Assembly (NCBI RefSeq): GCF_027580225.2
Contig: NC_073355.2
Coordinates: 17,923,501-17,987,500, forward strand
From: Misgurnus anguillicaudatus
Taxonomy: Eukaryota > Chordata > Actinopteri > Cypriniformes > Cobitidae
Direction: 5' to 3'
DNA: 64,000 nt
A program made the translations under genes and the position numbers. Under the pieces are notes generated by a model, which did no database searches, had not been told where the DNA came from, and worked only from the letters and a program-made list of their open reading frames with translations. Shown here one piece after another: positions 41,852 to 54,046 of the stretch. Within the stretch, counting starts at the first letter, position 1; the number at the start of each line of letters is the position of its first letter.

Positions 41852-44194
41852 CACAGTAAAATCCCCAGTGTTAAATTAACACTGCTCGGTGTTTATATAA
41901 TCCACACCAAGATTGGTGTTAAAAAAACACTAAATCAGTGTTAAAGTTAATAAGATAATGAAGTGATTGAGTCATTAATAGGGAACACCTGCTGGTCATT
42001 CCGTGTCAAATCAACTCAACTCTGGAATTGTTCCCGTCCTAAAATGTCCACTTTGTCGACTCTTTTTCTGGAGAAAGTAATACCAAAACGAGGAAGAAAG
42101 CCAAATTATTAAATGCAACAGATGAAATCACCATAGTTAAATGAACACTATCATCATCTCTGTTTGAAAACTAAAATTACAACTTGCTTGCAGAGTTACA
42201 TGGATGATAGGTTTAACTTCTAAAGAACTGCTATAAATCTGGTTAATAAAGTAAGTCACCATTGCTCCGATTAGTGTTTCCTTTAGTTGGGTACGTGGGT
42301 CTTGAAGTTTGGTGTTAGTTTTTTCTGCCAATTGTGGCAGTTTGTTTATAAACACGTCTGTTAAAGCAGAGGAAGATGAGAGAAATGAAGTCTATAACTC
42401 ATACTTTGTTAATTAGTATGAAAGTATAAGTCTTGGGATTCAATGATATCATAAAAAAGTAATCACTAAATATAAGTGTTTAATTTATGTTCTGCCAACC
42501 CTGTGAAGCTCCCATGAAATCCAACAGTGCTGTGAAAGTCCACATACCCTGAAGAGTTAAATAATGTTTACCCAAATCTAATCTATGGTGCAAGTCAGAC
42601 ACACTGACACATCAACAATCAGCCTTTAAAACACAATCATGGTGACAATCAACAACAAAGCTTCATGCCGCAATGCATGCTGGGTACCAGGATTTTATAA
42701 AACTCATTCATAAATCCCATCATGCATTGCAACATGACAAAAATTTAGCAACTTTCTTACCATTAACTGTCACCATTGTTGAGATTTGTATCAAAAATCA
42801 TGAAGTCTCTCTTAAGCAAAAAACAACAACAACAAAAAAACAAAAGCAACTAAAGCATGACGGCAGTCTTATTCAATACAATGTCATTTGTACAGAGCTT
42901 TTCTATATGCCTGTTTCTTTATAATTAATTTGTGATCAAATGTTTCAATGATTTGTAGAGTAGAATATAATAAAAATAAACTGAGAAGGTCCGGAAGGTT
43001 TTCCCCTTACATGAAGCAATGAACAAGTGGTTTTACTAAAACAATGTTGCTATTGCTAAAAGAGGAGAGTTAGATCAGTGAAGGTCAAGGAACAAATGCC
43101 TAACTAAAGGAAACACTAATCACAGTAATGGTGACTTCAAATGAACTAATAACAAACACAATGTGACACATTTTGTGATAAATGTCTATTCGACTTGTGA
43201 GACATCGCGTCAGAAAGAAGATTTGTCTACTAAATCACGCGTGTGGATGCTGGAATAGTTGAGCACTTGTATTTTGTTCAACCTGATCTCACGAATTTCC
43301 GTGGCACAGTCACGGAATTTTGTGCTCATTTTTCCGTGGCATTCTCACGGATTGGTTACTCAACTGTTTTGTCCTATTTTCTTACCATTGTCGCTTCGGT
43401 TTAGGGTTAGATTTACATAAAATGACATCCCTACCCAAACCCAACTCTAACCCCAATGCCAGGTGACAATTGATTAAAGTTTAGAAAATATAAAAGAATA
43501 CATCAGAAAAAATTGTATAAACCAATACTTACAGTGACAAAGTAACGCAAGCACCAAATCTAACCCTAAACCGAAGCGACAATGGTTTGAAAATAGGACA
43601 AAACAGTTGAGTAACCAATCCGTGAGAATGCCACGGAAAAGAAAGTCCGTGGCAGGGCCACGGAAATATGCGGAGATCCGTGAGAATGTCACGGAAAAAT
43701 GAGCACAAAATTCCGTGACTATGCCACGGAACTTTGTGAGATCATGTTGATTTTGTTCTGACAGTTGTTTAGAAGTTAAACTTATCCAATTGGAAAATAA
43801 CTCAGCAAGTTATCTTTTTATTTTCAAACAGAGATGCTGATAGAGAGGCAAACGTGAAAGCTTTTGGAGGCATACACCCAACAGTATTCATTTATTGCAT
43901 TTAATAATTTGTCTTTCTTTATTATTTTAGTATTTTCTCCAGAAAACGAGTCATCAAAATAAAAATTTAGAGACAGGAAAATGTCCAAAATGTAATTGAT
44001 TCGAATGACCAGCAGGTGTTCACCATTAATGTCTTAATCATCACTTCATTATCTCATTAACTTTAACACTGATTCAGAGTTATATTTTTAACACCAGTCT
44101 TTTTTAACACCAATCTTGGTGTGGATTATATAAACACCAAATAGTGTTGATTTAACACTGATAGAGTTAATTTAACACTGGGGATTTTCCTGTG
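41852..44194. mobile_element. Fold-back element (CACAGTAAAATCCC family), nearly complete
   Basis: Starts CACAGTAAAATCCCCAGTGT and ends with the inverse (ACTGGGGATTTTCCTGTG). The arms pair over several hundred bp, with ATGCCGCAATGCATGCTGGG near the centre. A 471-bp hAT MITE (43279-43749) lies in the right arm. Confidence 0.7.
43279..43749. mobile_element. 471-bp hAT-type MITE
   Basis: Bounded by a perfect 8-bp duplication ATTTTGTT (43271-43278 and 43750-43757). Comparison with the empty site in the related element near 39470 (GTATTTTGTTCTGACAG) confirms the duplication. The ends are CAACCTGATCTCAC and, inverted, CAACATGATCTCAC. The arms are long inverted repeats containing several CCGTGGCA words. 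No coding. Confidence 0.88.
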
Positions 44195-44570
44195 TGGGTT
44201 ACTATAGCACCGACCCATTGTTGGGTTATTTTAACCCAATGCATTGGGTAGAAAGTTTTACCCAATTAGTTGGGTTATGAAATAACCAATTTGTTGGGTT
44301 ATTTTTTGCAATGCTGTTTTAACCCCATTATTATTATTATTAAATATTTATTAATATTATTTGCTTTGTAAATAAATACAAAACTTACAAATACATTTAT
44401 AATGCTTTATTTCCATTTAGTCATTTGCATCTGCACTTAAATGTATAAATACATACATGTATAGAAGCATAAATACATACATACACACATACATATATAC
44501 ATACATAAATATACAAAAACATATAAGAACAGAACAAATACTCCATCTTATCCAAGTAAAAACTGCTCAA

Positions 44571-44866
44571 AAGGATAGTTCACACATTTGTCATCATTTT
44601 CATCCTCTCACCTGTATAAAAGTCTTAATTTGATGACCACAAAGGAAGATATTTCAAAGAATGTTTGAAATCAAACTGATCATGAGCCCCATTCACCTAC
44701 ACAGTATTCTTTTTCCTACTATGACAGTCAATGGGGCCCATGATCTGCCCGGTTCCAAACATTCCTTTGTGGTCATCAGAACAAAGAAATGTATACAGGT
44801 TTGTAACAACAGGAGAGGAAGAAAATTATGACATAATTTTTATTTTGGGGGGAACTATCCGTTTAA
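44571..44866. mobile_element. Small dispersed repeat with GGATAGTTC ends
   Basis: Starts AAGGATAGTTCACACATTTG and ends with an inverted counterpart (GGGGGGAACTATCCGTTT). The interior has the ATTGACTGTCAT and TTGTGGTCATC words seen in a very common fish MITE. Recognised from general knowledge. Confidence 0.6.
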
Positions 44867-46205
44867 GCAGGTGACAGTGTGTTAAGGAAACATCACCTGG
44901 TACAAAATGTATTGTATGTTACAGAAACTACTTAACAGTAGTGAAAGGCTTGGGAATATTAAAGCACGTGTCAACTGCTGATCTTGCTCCTGGGCCATGC
45001 CTCCCCACACCAACAAAGACTTGTGATTAGTCCAATTCATCCCCTAGCAGGACATGGGGTCTTCGTCATACCTCCTCCTCCAAATACTGAATTATGTTTG
45101 TTTTCTGACCTTAAGACAGAATTTTCACAATGTAAATATGCACACATAAACAGGATAAAAAAAACCAAGTGTCATAAATGATACTTACAGGTTAAAAATT
45201 AATAAATGTTTGATTTGGCTCTTGGTACTGTAGGAAGGCTGAACCATCTTGCTGGCCATTTTGTAGGGTTTTTAATGCAACATCTCCAAGAATGTCTACA
45301 TTTAAAGAAAATAATAATGAATTAAATCTCAAAGCAAACAGATCTGGCACGCTGAATAAATACTTTGACAGTAGATGGCGCTGAATTGCAAATTAAACCG
45401 TTACCGAGGTAACCGTAAACACTAGTATACGTGCAGGATTAAACAGCGCTTTATCAGGGGATTATAGTGAGGTAAAACGACAATAAAATGCCATCGAGTC
45501 ATTTCTTAATACATTTCCATTCAGAAGCACATTTATATTACTGCTCTGTTTCTATAACAGACCGGCTAAAAAAATGTTTGGAGCAAAAAACAGCCGGTTG
45601 CATCCCTTACAAAAGTTAAAAAACGGTTTTTACTACACTTTAAACAAAAAAGCATTGTCTGTTAGAAGCCATGGTTAAAGCAATATGGCAATCAATACAC
45701 CATGAAACTAACGTTATACTACTAAAAAAAGACATGATTCATTTTCGTAAGGGATCATGTTGTTGGCGCTGTTTAGTATTAAAATAATTTGCGATGTTTT
45801 TCTACCTTTATGATGGCTTAAAAACGTGTGTTGGCATCGGTAACAGTTAATTAATGGAACAGGTGTAACGGACAAAAAACTAGACAACAGCGTTTTGTAC
45901 AAGTATTTGTAGAAAACGTGGCTGATAGTTTACTGTGTGTTAGAGCTTAAAGACACTTTGTAGCAAATAAAACATTACACAGAGATATATATTTTAAAAC
46001 GTACCTCTTGTGTCTGTCCGCACTCAGCAGTGGCACCTGTCGACCATTGAAATTCAAAATGCGTGACGTGAGCCCGATTTTAACCCATCGGTCTGGGTTG
46101 TTATAGAAATAACCCAATAAAAGCTACGAATAACCCAACACAACAACCCAATATGTTTAACCCACCTGTTGGGTAAAACAAATAACCCAACGGTTTTTAG
46201 AGTGT

Positions 46206-46405
46206 ATGTTCGATATATCGTGTTTGACTGTGAATTGTTTTAGGTAGTTACTGGGGGTAGGTCTTGATAAGCCTATAGGGCTTCTATCCCTTTTCGAACA
46301 GGGTGTTTATTTTGTAAAATTTGTTTTATTTTTGTATGTATATTTCATACGCATAGCCGTCTTTTAATTGTTCGAAATAAAATATTTCATTTCATTTCAT
46401 TTCAT
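46206..46405 (+). repeat. Separated 3' UTR and tail of the LINE
   Basis: After the ATGTT duplication the LINE sequence resumes. It ends with AATAAA (46377-46382) and four TTTCA units, the short tandem tail typical of L2/CR1-type LINEs. Confidence 0.7.
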
Positions 46406-46624
46406 CGGTTAAACTGGTTCTGTGATTAGTAGTAAATTGCCATCAACTGTTTCAGATGAAGCACAATTTACTACACGCAGCTGTGGTTCACTGACAAGCT
46501 AGGCCATATAGTGTTTATTAACGCATAAATTAACATTGACGTTTTATTGAAAAAGAATGCATGATTTGACATTTTATTGAAAATGAATGCATGATTTGTC
46601 ATTTTCAGAGTTCACAAGATTCTC

Positions 46625-46870
46625 TGTGTTATTTACATTTACATTACATTTCGTTATTTAGCAGACGCTTTTGTCCAAAGTGACTAACAAGAGGTAAACA
46701 ATAGAAGCAATTATAGCAACAAGTCCGTTCTATGACTACACTTATGATCAGTAACAAATAGTTAACAAAATACAACAAATCTTGCATGAGTTTCATTGCC
46801 CACCTATATATTTTCCTATTTACGATAGTAGATATTATGGTACATTAGAGTCTTACAGTTATTCCTGTAA
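46625..46870 (+). repeat. Dispersed fish repeat with TTTAGCAGACGCTTT core
   Basis: ACATTTACATTACATTTCGT, TTTAGCAGACGCTTTTGTCC and AAAGTGACTAACAAG form a repeat found in very many fish genomes. It is truncated and diverged here. Class not assigned. Confidence 0.55.
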
Positions 46871-46893
46871 GTTGTCGACATTTCAAATGACAG

Positions 46894-48447
46894 TTAAAGC
46901 CCCACTGTGTAGGATCTACTCCCATCTAGCGGTAAAACTCTATATGACAACTAACTGATTATTACTTTCTAGCCCCCCCCCATTCGGAACGCGTTTTAAC
47001 TAGTACGGTGGCCCTGTCATGTCAAGGTTAACATGGCTTCCAGTAGTTAAAGCAAAAGCAACGAAAAAAGTGAACAATTTGCATTGTCCTTTACCTGTGA
47101 TCCGTCAAAGCACACAGATTTATGTTAAACATGTAAAAAGTCTGATTGTCATGAAATGTCCGCTTAAAATCACATACAAAAAACAACCATAAACGTAGCT
47201 TAGACACTCCTTTTTCATCCACGCGAGGAAAAATATCACAGGGGCTGTTACACTTGGTATTTAGATGTGTTTTCGTCGATCAGATCACAAGTGGACGAGA
47301 GAGACACGTACATTACGTTTACACTTGGTGTTTAAATCCGTCTCTTTTTGTCCATTTCTTTTTGGGTTTAATTGGACACGAAACTAATATGTGAGAGTCC
47401 AATGCTTATGTTTTAAGTAAACGTTACATGTACGTGTATATGTAAGAGCTTTCTCTGATATTGGTGAAATAAGATTGCACAACTTTCACACGCTTGTAAA
47501 ATGAAACGAAAGACGCGCAGATCAGCGGCGTTTTATCAATGAAAGGCTAAAAATAGCGCTGTCACCATGTGTTTGTGCTAGAGGTCAGAAAATATGAAAA
47601 ACATTTATCTCAGTACCTCAGATTACATAAATGGGCGGACACAAAACCACATGCGTTACACTAACTGCATAACCATGCTATAGTTAGCCAAGGAACTATA
47701 AAACTTCAGGTTTTCAACATAGACTGTATAGATGTAAACGAATATGCTGAATTACCTGTGGAGAAGATAGAAAGTAGGAACTTCATGAGCCCCATCTTGG
47801 AAAACTAACTCCAATATTGACTTTGGGCTTGATGTTTTTCCTGTCGCGTTGTTGTTTAAAATCCCCGTTTCGCTTCCTTGGCGACTTGTTTTAATGTCCT
47901 CGAGAATATGTCTTCAACAGGCTTTCAAATCAAAGCATTAGATCGCAGGTTTACCACGGCATGCGGCCGAAGGATTCAGTCTACGCAGGTCGCAGGCTGC
48001 ATACGTCATCAAGCCTGGTTTATTTAAATTAACTGAGCATTACATTCGCAAGTCATAAGCATATTACATCAATTTACAATTAACTAAGAATAATTGTCAG
48101 CTTTATAATTGTTAATTTTCTGAAATAAGTCTGTCTTGATGAGGTATACCGCCTACACATGCAACCTCCATGCAACCAGCGTAAGTGTAATCTGAAAGCG
48201 CGAAAGGCGGAGCTTGAATTTCAGGAATGTCCCTCGTCAGCGAATGTATTTCAAAGATGGAGGCACAACATGGATTCAGCCAGAGAGCGATACGGCGGTA
48301 TGTATTTTAAATAGCAGATTCTACACTTACGAGAATACTTTGATTAGTGAGGTGGAAGTAATTACACATGAATGAGCACAAACTTTTGAAAGAAAACATG
48401 GGTTTTTGCTAAGAATTAACTAAAAGAAGTACACAGTGGAGCTTTAA
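46894..48447. mobile_element. 1.55-kb TTAA-flanked element (AGCCCCACTGTGTA ends)
   Basis: TTAA followed by AGCCCCACTGTGTAGGA on the left; TACACAGTGGAGCT then TTAA on the right. The terminal repeats are about 15 bp. The interior contains a segment with TTACACTTGGTATTTAGATG and no open frame with recognisable features. It is non-autonomous. Confidence 0.65.
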
Positions 48448-48787
48448 TTTAATTAATGACCTATTTAACGTCATAATAACACTGGAGTTAAAGTTGTGTG
48501 TCCTACTGTCTCGTTTTTAATGTATGTCTCTCAAACCCTATTCTGTTTAAGTATGGGTGCCATTTTATATTCTCATAATGTAAGCTTATTTTAAGCACAA
48601 ATGTAAAATATGTTTATGGTTATTATTTTCACAGATGCATTGATGTGTAGTGATGCAGTGGACAACTTGTGAGGGTGATATCATCCACATGCACCTTAAC
48701 TGTGATTCAGAAATACAAAAGGAGGATCCATCTGTCTACACTTCAAAATCACAACTCAACCCATATCTGTTATGGTAAAACAATGTG
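48448..48787. other. Unassigned sequence
   Basis: AT-rich. No repeat ends or convincing coding frames. Confidence 0.4.
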
Positions 48788-48795
48788 GCTGTTTT

Positions 48796-50310
48796 CAGGG
48801 CCGGCGCCACGAGGGGGCGTGAGGGGGCGTCGCCCCCTCACCGCCACTTGCCCACCCCCTCAGATCACCATTAATGTTGAATGGGATTTTAATGATAAAA
48901 TGTTATTTAAAAATCACATTTCCCTTGTGTATTGTCTTCCTAGAGTGAATTTTATAGTCTAATTATTTAACAAAACAAAAAAATCAAGTGTGCATGTATT
49001 CTACCATGACATTAATAAACACATGCCCACTCCATGGCTTGTTACACTTCAAGCGGCGCCACTAGAACTGTGAGGTGATGACGTCAAAGCGCCGCGAGAG
49101 CGAGACGAAATTACACTTTGCATGATTTCTCGAATTGTTCTCGCGGTACTTTGACGTCATCCGGCTGTCGGTTCTTGCAGCGCCGCATGGAGTTGAACAA
49201 GCCTTTTGTGTTGACGGCTTGACGCACGTCGACAATGAGCCTGCGTTCTCAGTCTCAGCGGGAAATCAAGATGTCGAAGTGCGAAAGTATATCAAAAGTT
49301 ACAGAAAGGAGTGGGAGAGTGACCCGGGCCTGTAGCAATGGATATATGTAAAATAGCACTGCAAATTCTGCAAACCGGACTCCGGATTATCACACATCAA
49401 TTAATGCCATGGCGTGGATTATTACCGGAGCATTTCAGGTGCACAGAACCAAATGTTCGCCTGTCATGTCAATTCTGGCACCTTGAACTTCAGCCAGACT
49501 GTACATAGTTTTGAAAAGTTCAGATGTTTATGTTCTTCAGCATCCTTGCAAGTACAACCAACCTATTATTGTTCTGCATTTAACGTTAAAGGTAAGCAAA
49601 AGCATACGATCTTTCTCTCACACACACCTGTTTATTAGAAGTTAAATACATGTATTATTATTAATATTAATAGATAAAAAACAGACATTGAATTTATTAT
49701 TAACGAATAGGTATTTGAATTAGCCTGTCCTAAAGCATAGCTAAATGTGTAAACGAGTTATTGTCATTTTGCTATTGTGGTTCTCTATCTGCTGGTGTTT
49801 AATCGCTAGCTTATGGTGCTTGTGGCAGTTAAAATAACTACGTTAAATTATCAAATTGAACCAAAATTTTGATAAAATGTTGCGTTTGGACCGTTTCTGC
49901 GCTAGAAACCATTTGCAAACACTGTCCCCCACCATTATGTAAAAATTATTTGCACTACGGAAAGCAAACACGAAGTACGAACATTTCATAATTTCAGGGT
50001 ATTATATTGCATTAACTAATTTCACCATGGACATTCAAAATGGATTAAAAAGAAACTACCTCTGGGTCTGAACTTCAAATGAGCAGTGTTGTGCTGTTAA
50101 GTAACGTGTTCAGATCATGTACGTTGCTCACTATAGCTGTAGTTTTTGTGGTTGTATTACAGAGATGTTTGTTTATAACACGTTAAAGCTAAAGGGACGT
50201 ACCAAAGCTATATGTATTTTCTAGCTTGGGGAATTAAATGCATTTTGTGTGATCGCCCCCTCTGGTATTTAAGACGCCCCCTCATCAGCGCTCGGCTGGC
50301 GCCGGCACTG
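48796..50310 (+). mobile_element. 1.5-kb hAT element with transposase relic
   Basis: Perfect 8-bp duplication GCTGTTTT (48788-48795 and 50311-50318). The ends are CAGGGCCGGCGCCACGAG and, inverted, CAGTGCCGGCGCCAGCCG. GC-rich termini give way to a decayed coding segment at 49135-49640. The internal part is AT-rich and closed in all frames. Confidence 0.85.
49135..49640 (+). pseudogene. Decayed hAT transposase 5' part
   Basis: An open frame of 66 codons includes EVRKYIKSYRKEWESDPGL, and after stops the same reading continues with HCKFCK. This resembles the start of the TTF/BED-type zinc finger region found at the beginning of ZMYM-like hAT transposases. No catalytic block remains. Weakly supported apart from its place inside a hAT element. 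Confidence 0.35.
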
Positions 50311-50876
50311 GCTGTTTTCCAGACAGGGCTTATACTGTTCCCTATGCATGTTTGAGCTATTGTAAATAAGAAAACACATTGTACTGACACATCTCAACAT
50401 ATACTAGTCCAGTGATTCCCAACCGGGGTATGCGTATCCCAGGGGGTACGTGAAGAGTTTCGAGGGGGTACGCGTCCCGTAAGGTTTTAGATTTTGCTTT
50501 GATCTCATTTACTTTGAATAAAAATGTCTTCCGTTTGTCCAGTCATAGACCTAAGATTGATTTTTGTGAGGAAAGCATTGTAAAAAGGACTACTTTAAAT
50601 GTAATTTTAATCCTATCATTAATATTATTAGCAGTCGTGAGTAAAGGCGCTGCATGCTCCAAAACGCAATATCGATGTCCAACTCAAGAACAATCTGAGT
50701 ATTTTCAATGAACCTGAATAGTTTCTAAAAAGACAAAGTTTGTTAACTATAAATAATGTTCAAATAGGCCTCATGATATTAATTCCCGCTGCATGCCATT
50801 GCATTTTCAGATGACGCAAAAAAAAACATTTGCATTGTTTTTGGCTAACATATTTTGTATTTGATGTATTTTGTAT

Positions 50877-51322
50877 TTAAAGGGGACATATTATGAAAAT
50901 CTGACTTTTTCCATGTTTAAGTGCTATAATTGTGTCCCCAGTGCTTCTATCAACCTAGAAAATGTTAAAAAGATCAACCCAATAACTTAGTTTTGGTAAA
51001 CCATTTTCTGCAAGCATGTGAAAAAATAGGTCATTGTAATTTGGCCCTTATTGTGATGTCAGAATAAGGTAATACCGCCCCTTTATCTGCACTATCCAAC
51101 CACAGCACTGCCATAGTGCAGAGAGAAAGAGAGAAAGGAAAAAGTACTTGACAGCACAATTGAGTTTCAATTACAACAAACCACCATCATTGTGATCAGT
51201 GGTTGCACTTCATCCGCTCATTTGCATTTTAAATGACACACCCAAAACGGCACACTTTTGCTCAGACCTATTTTAGACTTAGTTTACATCTTTAAAAAAA
51301 TCTCATAATATGTCCCCTTTAA
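50877..51322 (+). mobile_element. 446-bp TTAA MITE, full copy
   Basis: Standard termini and TTAA flanks. Second subfamily, with CACTGCCATAGTGCAGAG in the middle. Confidence 0.9.
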
Positions 51323-51415
51323 AGTGAATGTCTTAACACATTTTGTTTCTCTTTATATTTGAACAGAATAATTTACCTTATTTGCACACTTTAATTATCA
51401 GTAACTTAAAGGGGA

Positions 51416-51852
51416 CATATTATGAGATTTTTTTAAAGATGTAAACTAAGTCTAAAATAGGTCTGAGCAAAAGTGTGCCGTTTTGGGTGTGTCATTTAAA
51501 ATGCAAATGAGCGGATGAAGTGCAACCACTGATCACAATGATGGTGGTTTGCTGCAATTGAAACTCAATTGTGCTGTAAAAAATATTTTATCTCTCTCTT
51601 TCTCTCCATACTAAATGGTTGTGCTGTGGTTGGATAGTGCAGATAAAGGGGGCGGTATTACCTTATTCTGACATCACAATAAGGGCCAAATTACAATGAC
51701 CTATTTTTTCACATGCTTGCAGAAAATGGTTTACCAAAACTAAGTTATTTGGTTGATCTTTTTAACATTTTCTAGGTTGATAGAAGCACTGGGGACACAA
51801 TTATAGCACTTAAACATGGAAAAAGTCAGATTTTCATAATATGTCCCTTTAA
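51416..51852 (-). mobile_element. 446-bp TTAA MITE family, 437-bp copy, inverted
   Basis: TTAA at both ends. First subfamily, with a few small deletions including one C in the terminal CCCC. It lies only 93 bp from the preceding copy. Confidence 0.88.
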
Positions 51853-52445
51853 AATGAGATTTTACTAAATTTAGGGCACTTACTAAAAAGGACGTGAGAG
51901 CTCAATTCCAAACAAGCACCGAGTGGAATATACTACAAAGGCGCAAATAAAATACACAGGCACAATAATGACATAAGCACATTTCCATAATGACCATTGA
52001 AATCTATTAAGAGCAGCGCAAATTAGTACAGGGTTGCAAATAAGAGACCTCAGCAGGACATCGCAATGAAAATGCGGACTGTGGAGTGTGAAATTCCATA
52101 AACTAAGAAGAACCGGAGGACGAAAGATGAAAGGTAAAAGAAGTTTTAAAACACCTGATTTGACTTCTCCTTGTGTCTTCTCCTCCTCTTTTCTCCAGCA
52201 ACTTCGACATAGCATGGCTTGGCAAACTATATATATTTTTTAAAAAGTATGTTCCTCTGGCAAAATGTAAAACTCTCCTCCCATTAACGTTGCTTCTAAA
52301 AATCAAACTTCTACAAATGCATATGCAATAAACTCGCAAAAATATCACCTTTTCAGAGCTAAATATCTACCGCGTGTTTTTAGTAAGTTCAGTCGTTATT
52401 TAACGCCAAATTGATAGTTTGCGCAGCTGTTAGTAAAGCTGGCCC

Positions 52446-52610
52446 TTAAAGGGGTCATATGACGAACACCCTACAGATAATTTATTATAGCATGTCAAAA
52501 TTGCCATTTTGTAGGCCTGAGCAAAAATGTGCCATATGGGTGTGTCTTTTAAAATGCAAATGAGCTGATAAAATGCAAACACTGATCGCAATGATGGTGG
52601 TTTGTTGAAA
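52446..52610 (+). mobile_element. Partial TTAA MITE of the 473-bp type
   Basis: Left TTAA and AGGGGTCATATGACGAA, then GCCTGAGCAAAAATGTGCC and GCAAATGAGCTGATAAAATG. It contains an extra ACACCCTACAGATAATTTAT segment and lacks the right end. Confidence 0.55.
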
Positions 52611-52796
52611 TAAACATGCTTCATCAGTCAGTGTTTTTTACTATAATGTTTAAAATTAATTAATTAATTAATATTACTAATTATTTGTCTTTAAAACACA
52701 ACTTTGGTTTAGTTTCGATGAAGGGGTACTTGAGACTTACTGATAGGGCCGTGGGGGTACTTAGGGCTAAAAAGGTTGGGAACCACTGTACTAGTC

Positions 52797-53155
52797 AACA
52801 TTTGAAGTGGATCAAAAACTTGTATCAAAGTTGTCCTTAGACAAGAACGGGTATTGGGTATTGGTTTTAGGACAACTTTTAGGAAGGGTGTTGATCCACT
52901 TCAATTGTATCAGTGCCATTGTTTTGTTTCAAGATGCACACCAGTCTTGTTTTTGTAAGGTTTGTTTGTAAAAACTAAAATGTCCTAATATAAGTGCCCA
53001 GTCCTGGTTTAATCTAAATGCATGCTGGGTAGCAGGATTGTAGAAAACTCTTTCTTACCATTTACTCTCACCATTGTTGAGATTTGTAACCAAAATGTTG
53101 ATGTCTCTCTGAAGCCAAACCCACAACTGATATGTTACAGCAATCTTATTCAATA
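52797..53155. other. Repeat-derived sequence before the BEL element
   Basis: A short fold-back (TTTGAAGTGGATCAAAAACT with its inverse about 100 bp later) is followed by core sequence of the CACAGCAAAATCC fold-back family (ATGCATGCTGGGTAGCAGGA). That family resumes at about 63160, so the BEL element inserted into it. Confidence 0.5.
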
Positions 53156-53580
53156 CAGTGTGTAGTGACTATTTTGTCTTGAGTTTGTTCTTTGTCACAT
53201 TGATGTTGACTGGGGAAATCTTTGACGCTTGCTTGTTCCAATAAACCAAGAAAAATCCAGAAGAGTAAATGTGAAAGAGTAGGTGGGTTTTATTATAACA
53301 AAACAAATAATACAGATCCTTTATCTGTTAAATAAATTATAAAGAGAATGGCTTAAAGGGGCAGCAGTTCATTCAAACATTCCTGTGGCAAGGTCAAAAA
53401 GCTATGTGCTCCCAGTCAGCCACACCTCCACCTTGTCACCTTCCTATTTAATGTCCTTTTGACCTGTAGAGGGCACAAGTTCTCAAAAAATAGAACAATA
53501 AGGAAAACATTATTAGAAATATAGCTGCAAGCAGCAACACGGGGTCAAGCACCTTCGGCGCAATGCAAACACAGCACAGC

Positions 53581-53830
53581 AAGCACACAAAGCACAGCAA
53601 GCTCACAATGCACAGCAAGCACACAAAGCACAGCAAGCTCACAAAGCACAGAAATCACACAAAGCACAGCAAGCACACAAAGCACAGCAAGTACTCAAAG
53701 CACAGCAAGCACACAAAGAACATCAAGCACCCAAAGCACAGCAAGAAACATACAACGTATCAATCACCCAGAGCGCATTGAGCACCCAAGGTGCATCAAG
53801 AACACAAGGCGCTGCAAAGAACCCAAAGCG
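53581..53830 (+). repeat. 18-bp minisatellite
   Basis: Nine units of AAGCACACAAAGCACAGC with 0-4 changes each up to 53742, followed by more diverged 18-19-bp units to about 53830. Translation gives a KHTKHSK repeat that is not a gene. Confidence 0.9.
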
Positions 53831-53966
53831 TAGCAATCTCAGAGCAGAACCACCGCAGTGCCAAGAAGCATCCGAAAACATGGCAAAAACTGAACATATA
53901 TGAACTACAGACAGGTCAAGAAGAATAGGTGAGAAAGAACAAAATGTAATAGAAGCGATGAACACT

Positions 53967-54046
53967 TGCCTCAGGCGGGATTCGAACCAAAGAACTCAGA
54001 ATCTCATTGCTTGTGCCTTACCCGCCACGCCACTCAGTTGACACAG
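53967..54046 (-). ncRNA. tRNA-like sequence in a repeat
   Basis: On the minus strand GGTTCGAATCC fits a Pol III B box, and TGGCGTGGCGGGTAAGG lies about 45 bp upstream where an A box would be. The 3' part GCGGGATTCGAACC pairs like a T arm. The D and anticodon arms are irregular, so it is a tRNA-derived relic and not a working tRNA gene. Confidence 0.4.

Larger units (their letters stand above)
41800..46205. mobile_element. 4.4-kb element with ACACTCTAAAAAC ends, splitting the LINE
   Basis: ATGTT flanks it on both sides (41795-41799 and 46206-46210), a 5-bp target duplication. The ends are ACTCACTAAAAACAGTTGGG and, inverted, ACACTCTAAAAACCGTTGGG. GGGTTA/TAACCC words fill both termini. A 2.3-kb fold-back element sits near its left end (41852-44194), and a small repeat at 44571-44866. 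Outside these the interior (44195-44570, 44867-46080) is AT-rich and holds no gene I can support. Confidence 0.65.
50410..52788. mobile_element. hAT (Charlie-like) element with three nested MITEs
   Basis: Perfect 8-bp duplication TACTAGTC (50402-50409 and 52789-52796). The ends are CAGTGATTCCCAACCGGGGT and, inverted, CAGTGGTTCCCAACC, the terminal motif of Charlie-type hAT elements. Inserted are two 446-bp-family MITEs in opposite orientation (50877-51322, 51416-51852) and a partial 473-bp-family copy (52446-52610). No transposase domain is recognisable in the remaining sequence. Confidence 0.88.

Noticed and set aside
53581..53742. Regular short repeats resembling a CRISPR array
   Set aside because: Units are directly adjacent without spacers, and the genome is vertebrate; it is a minisatellite.
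53563..53781. Open frame with a KHTKHSK repeat protein
   Set aside because: It is a translation of the 18-bp minisatellite; no start context or domain supports a gene.
53967..54046. Functional tRNA gene
   Set aside because: Only the T arm and B box are convincing; the D and anticodon arms do not fold properly and it lies in a dispersed repeat.
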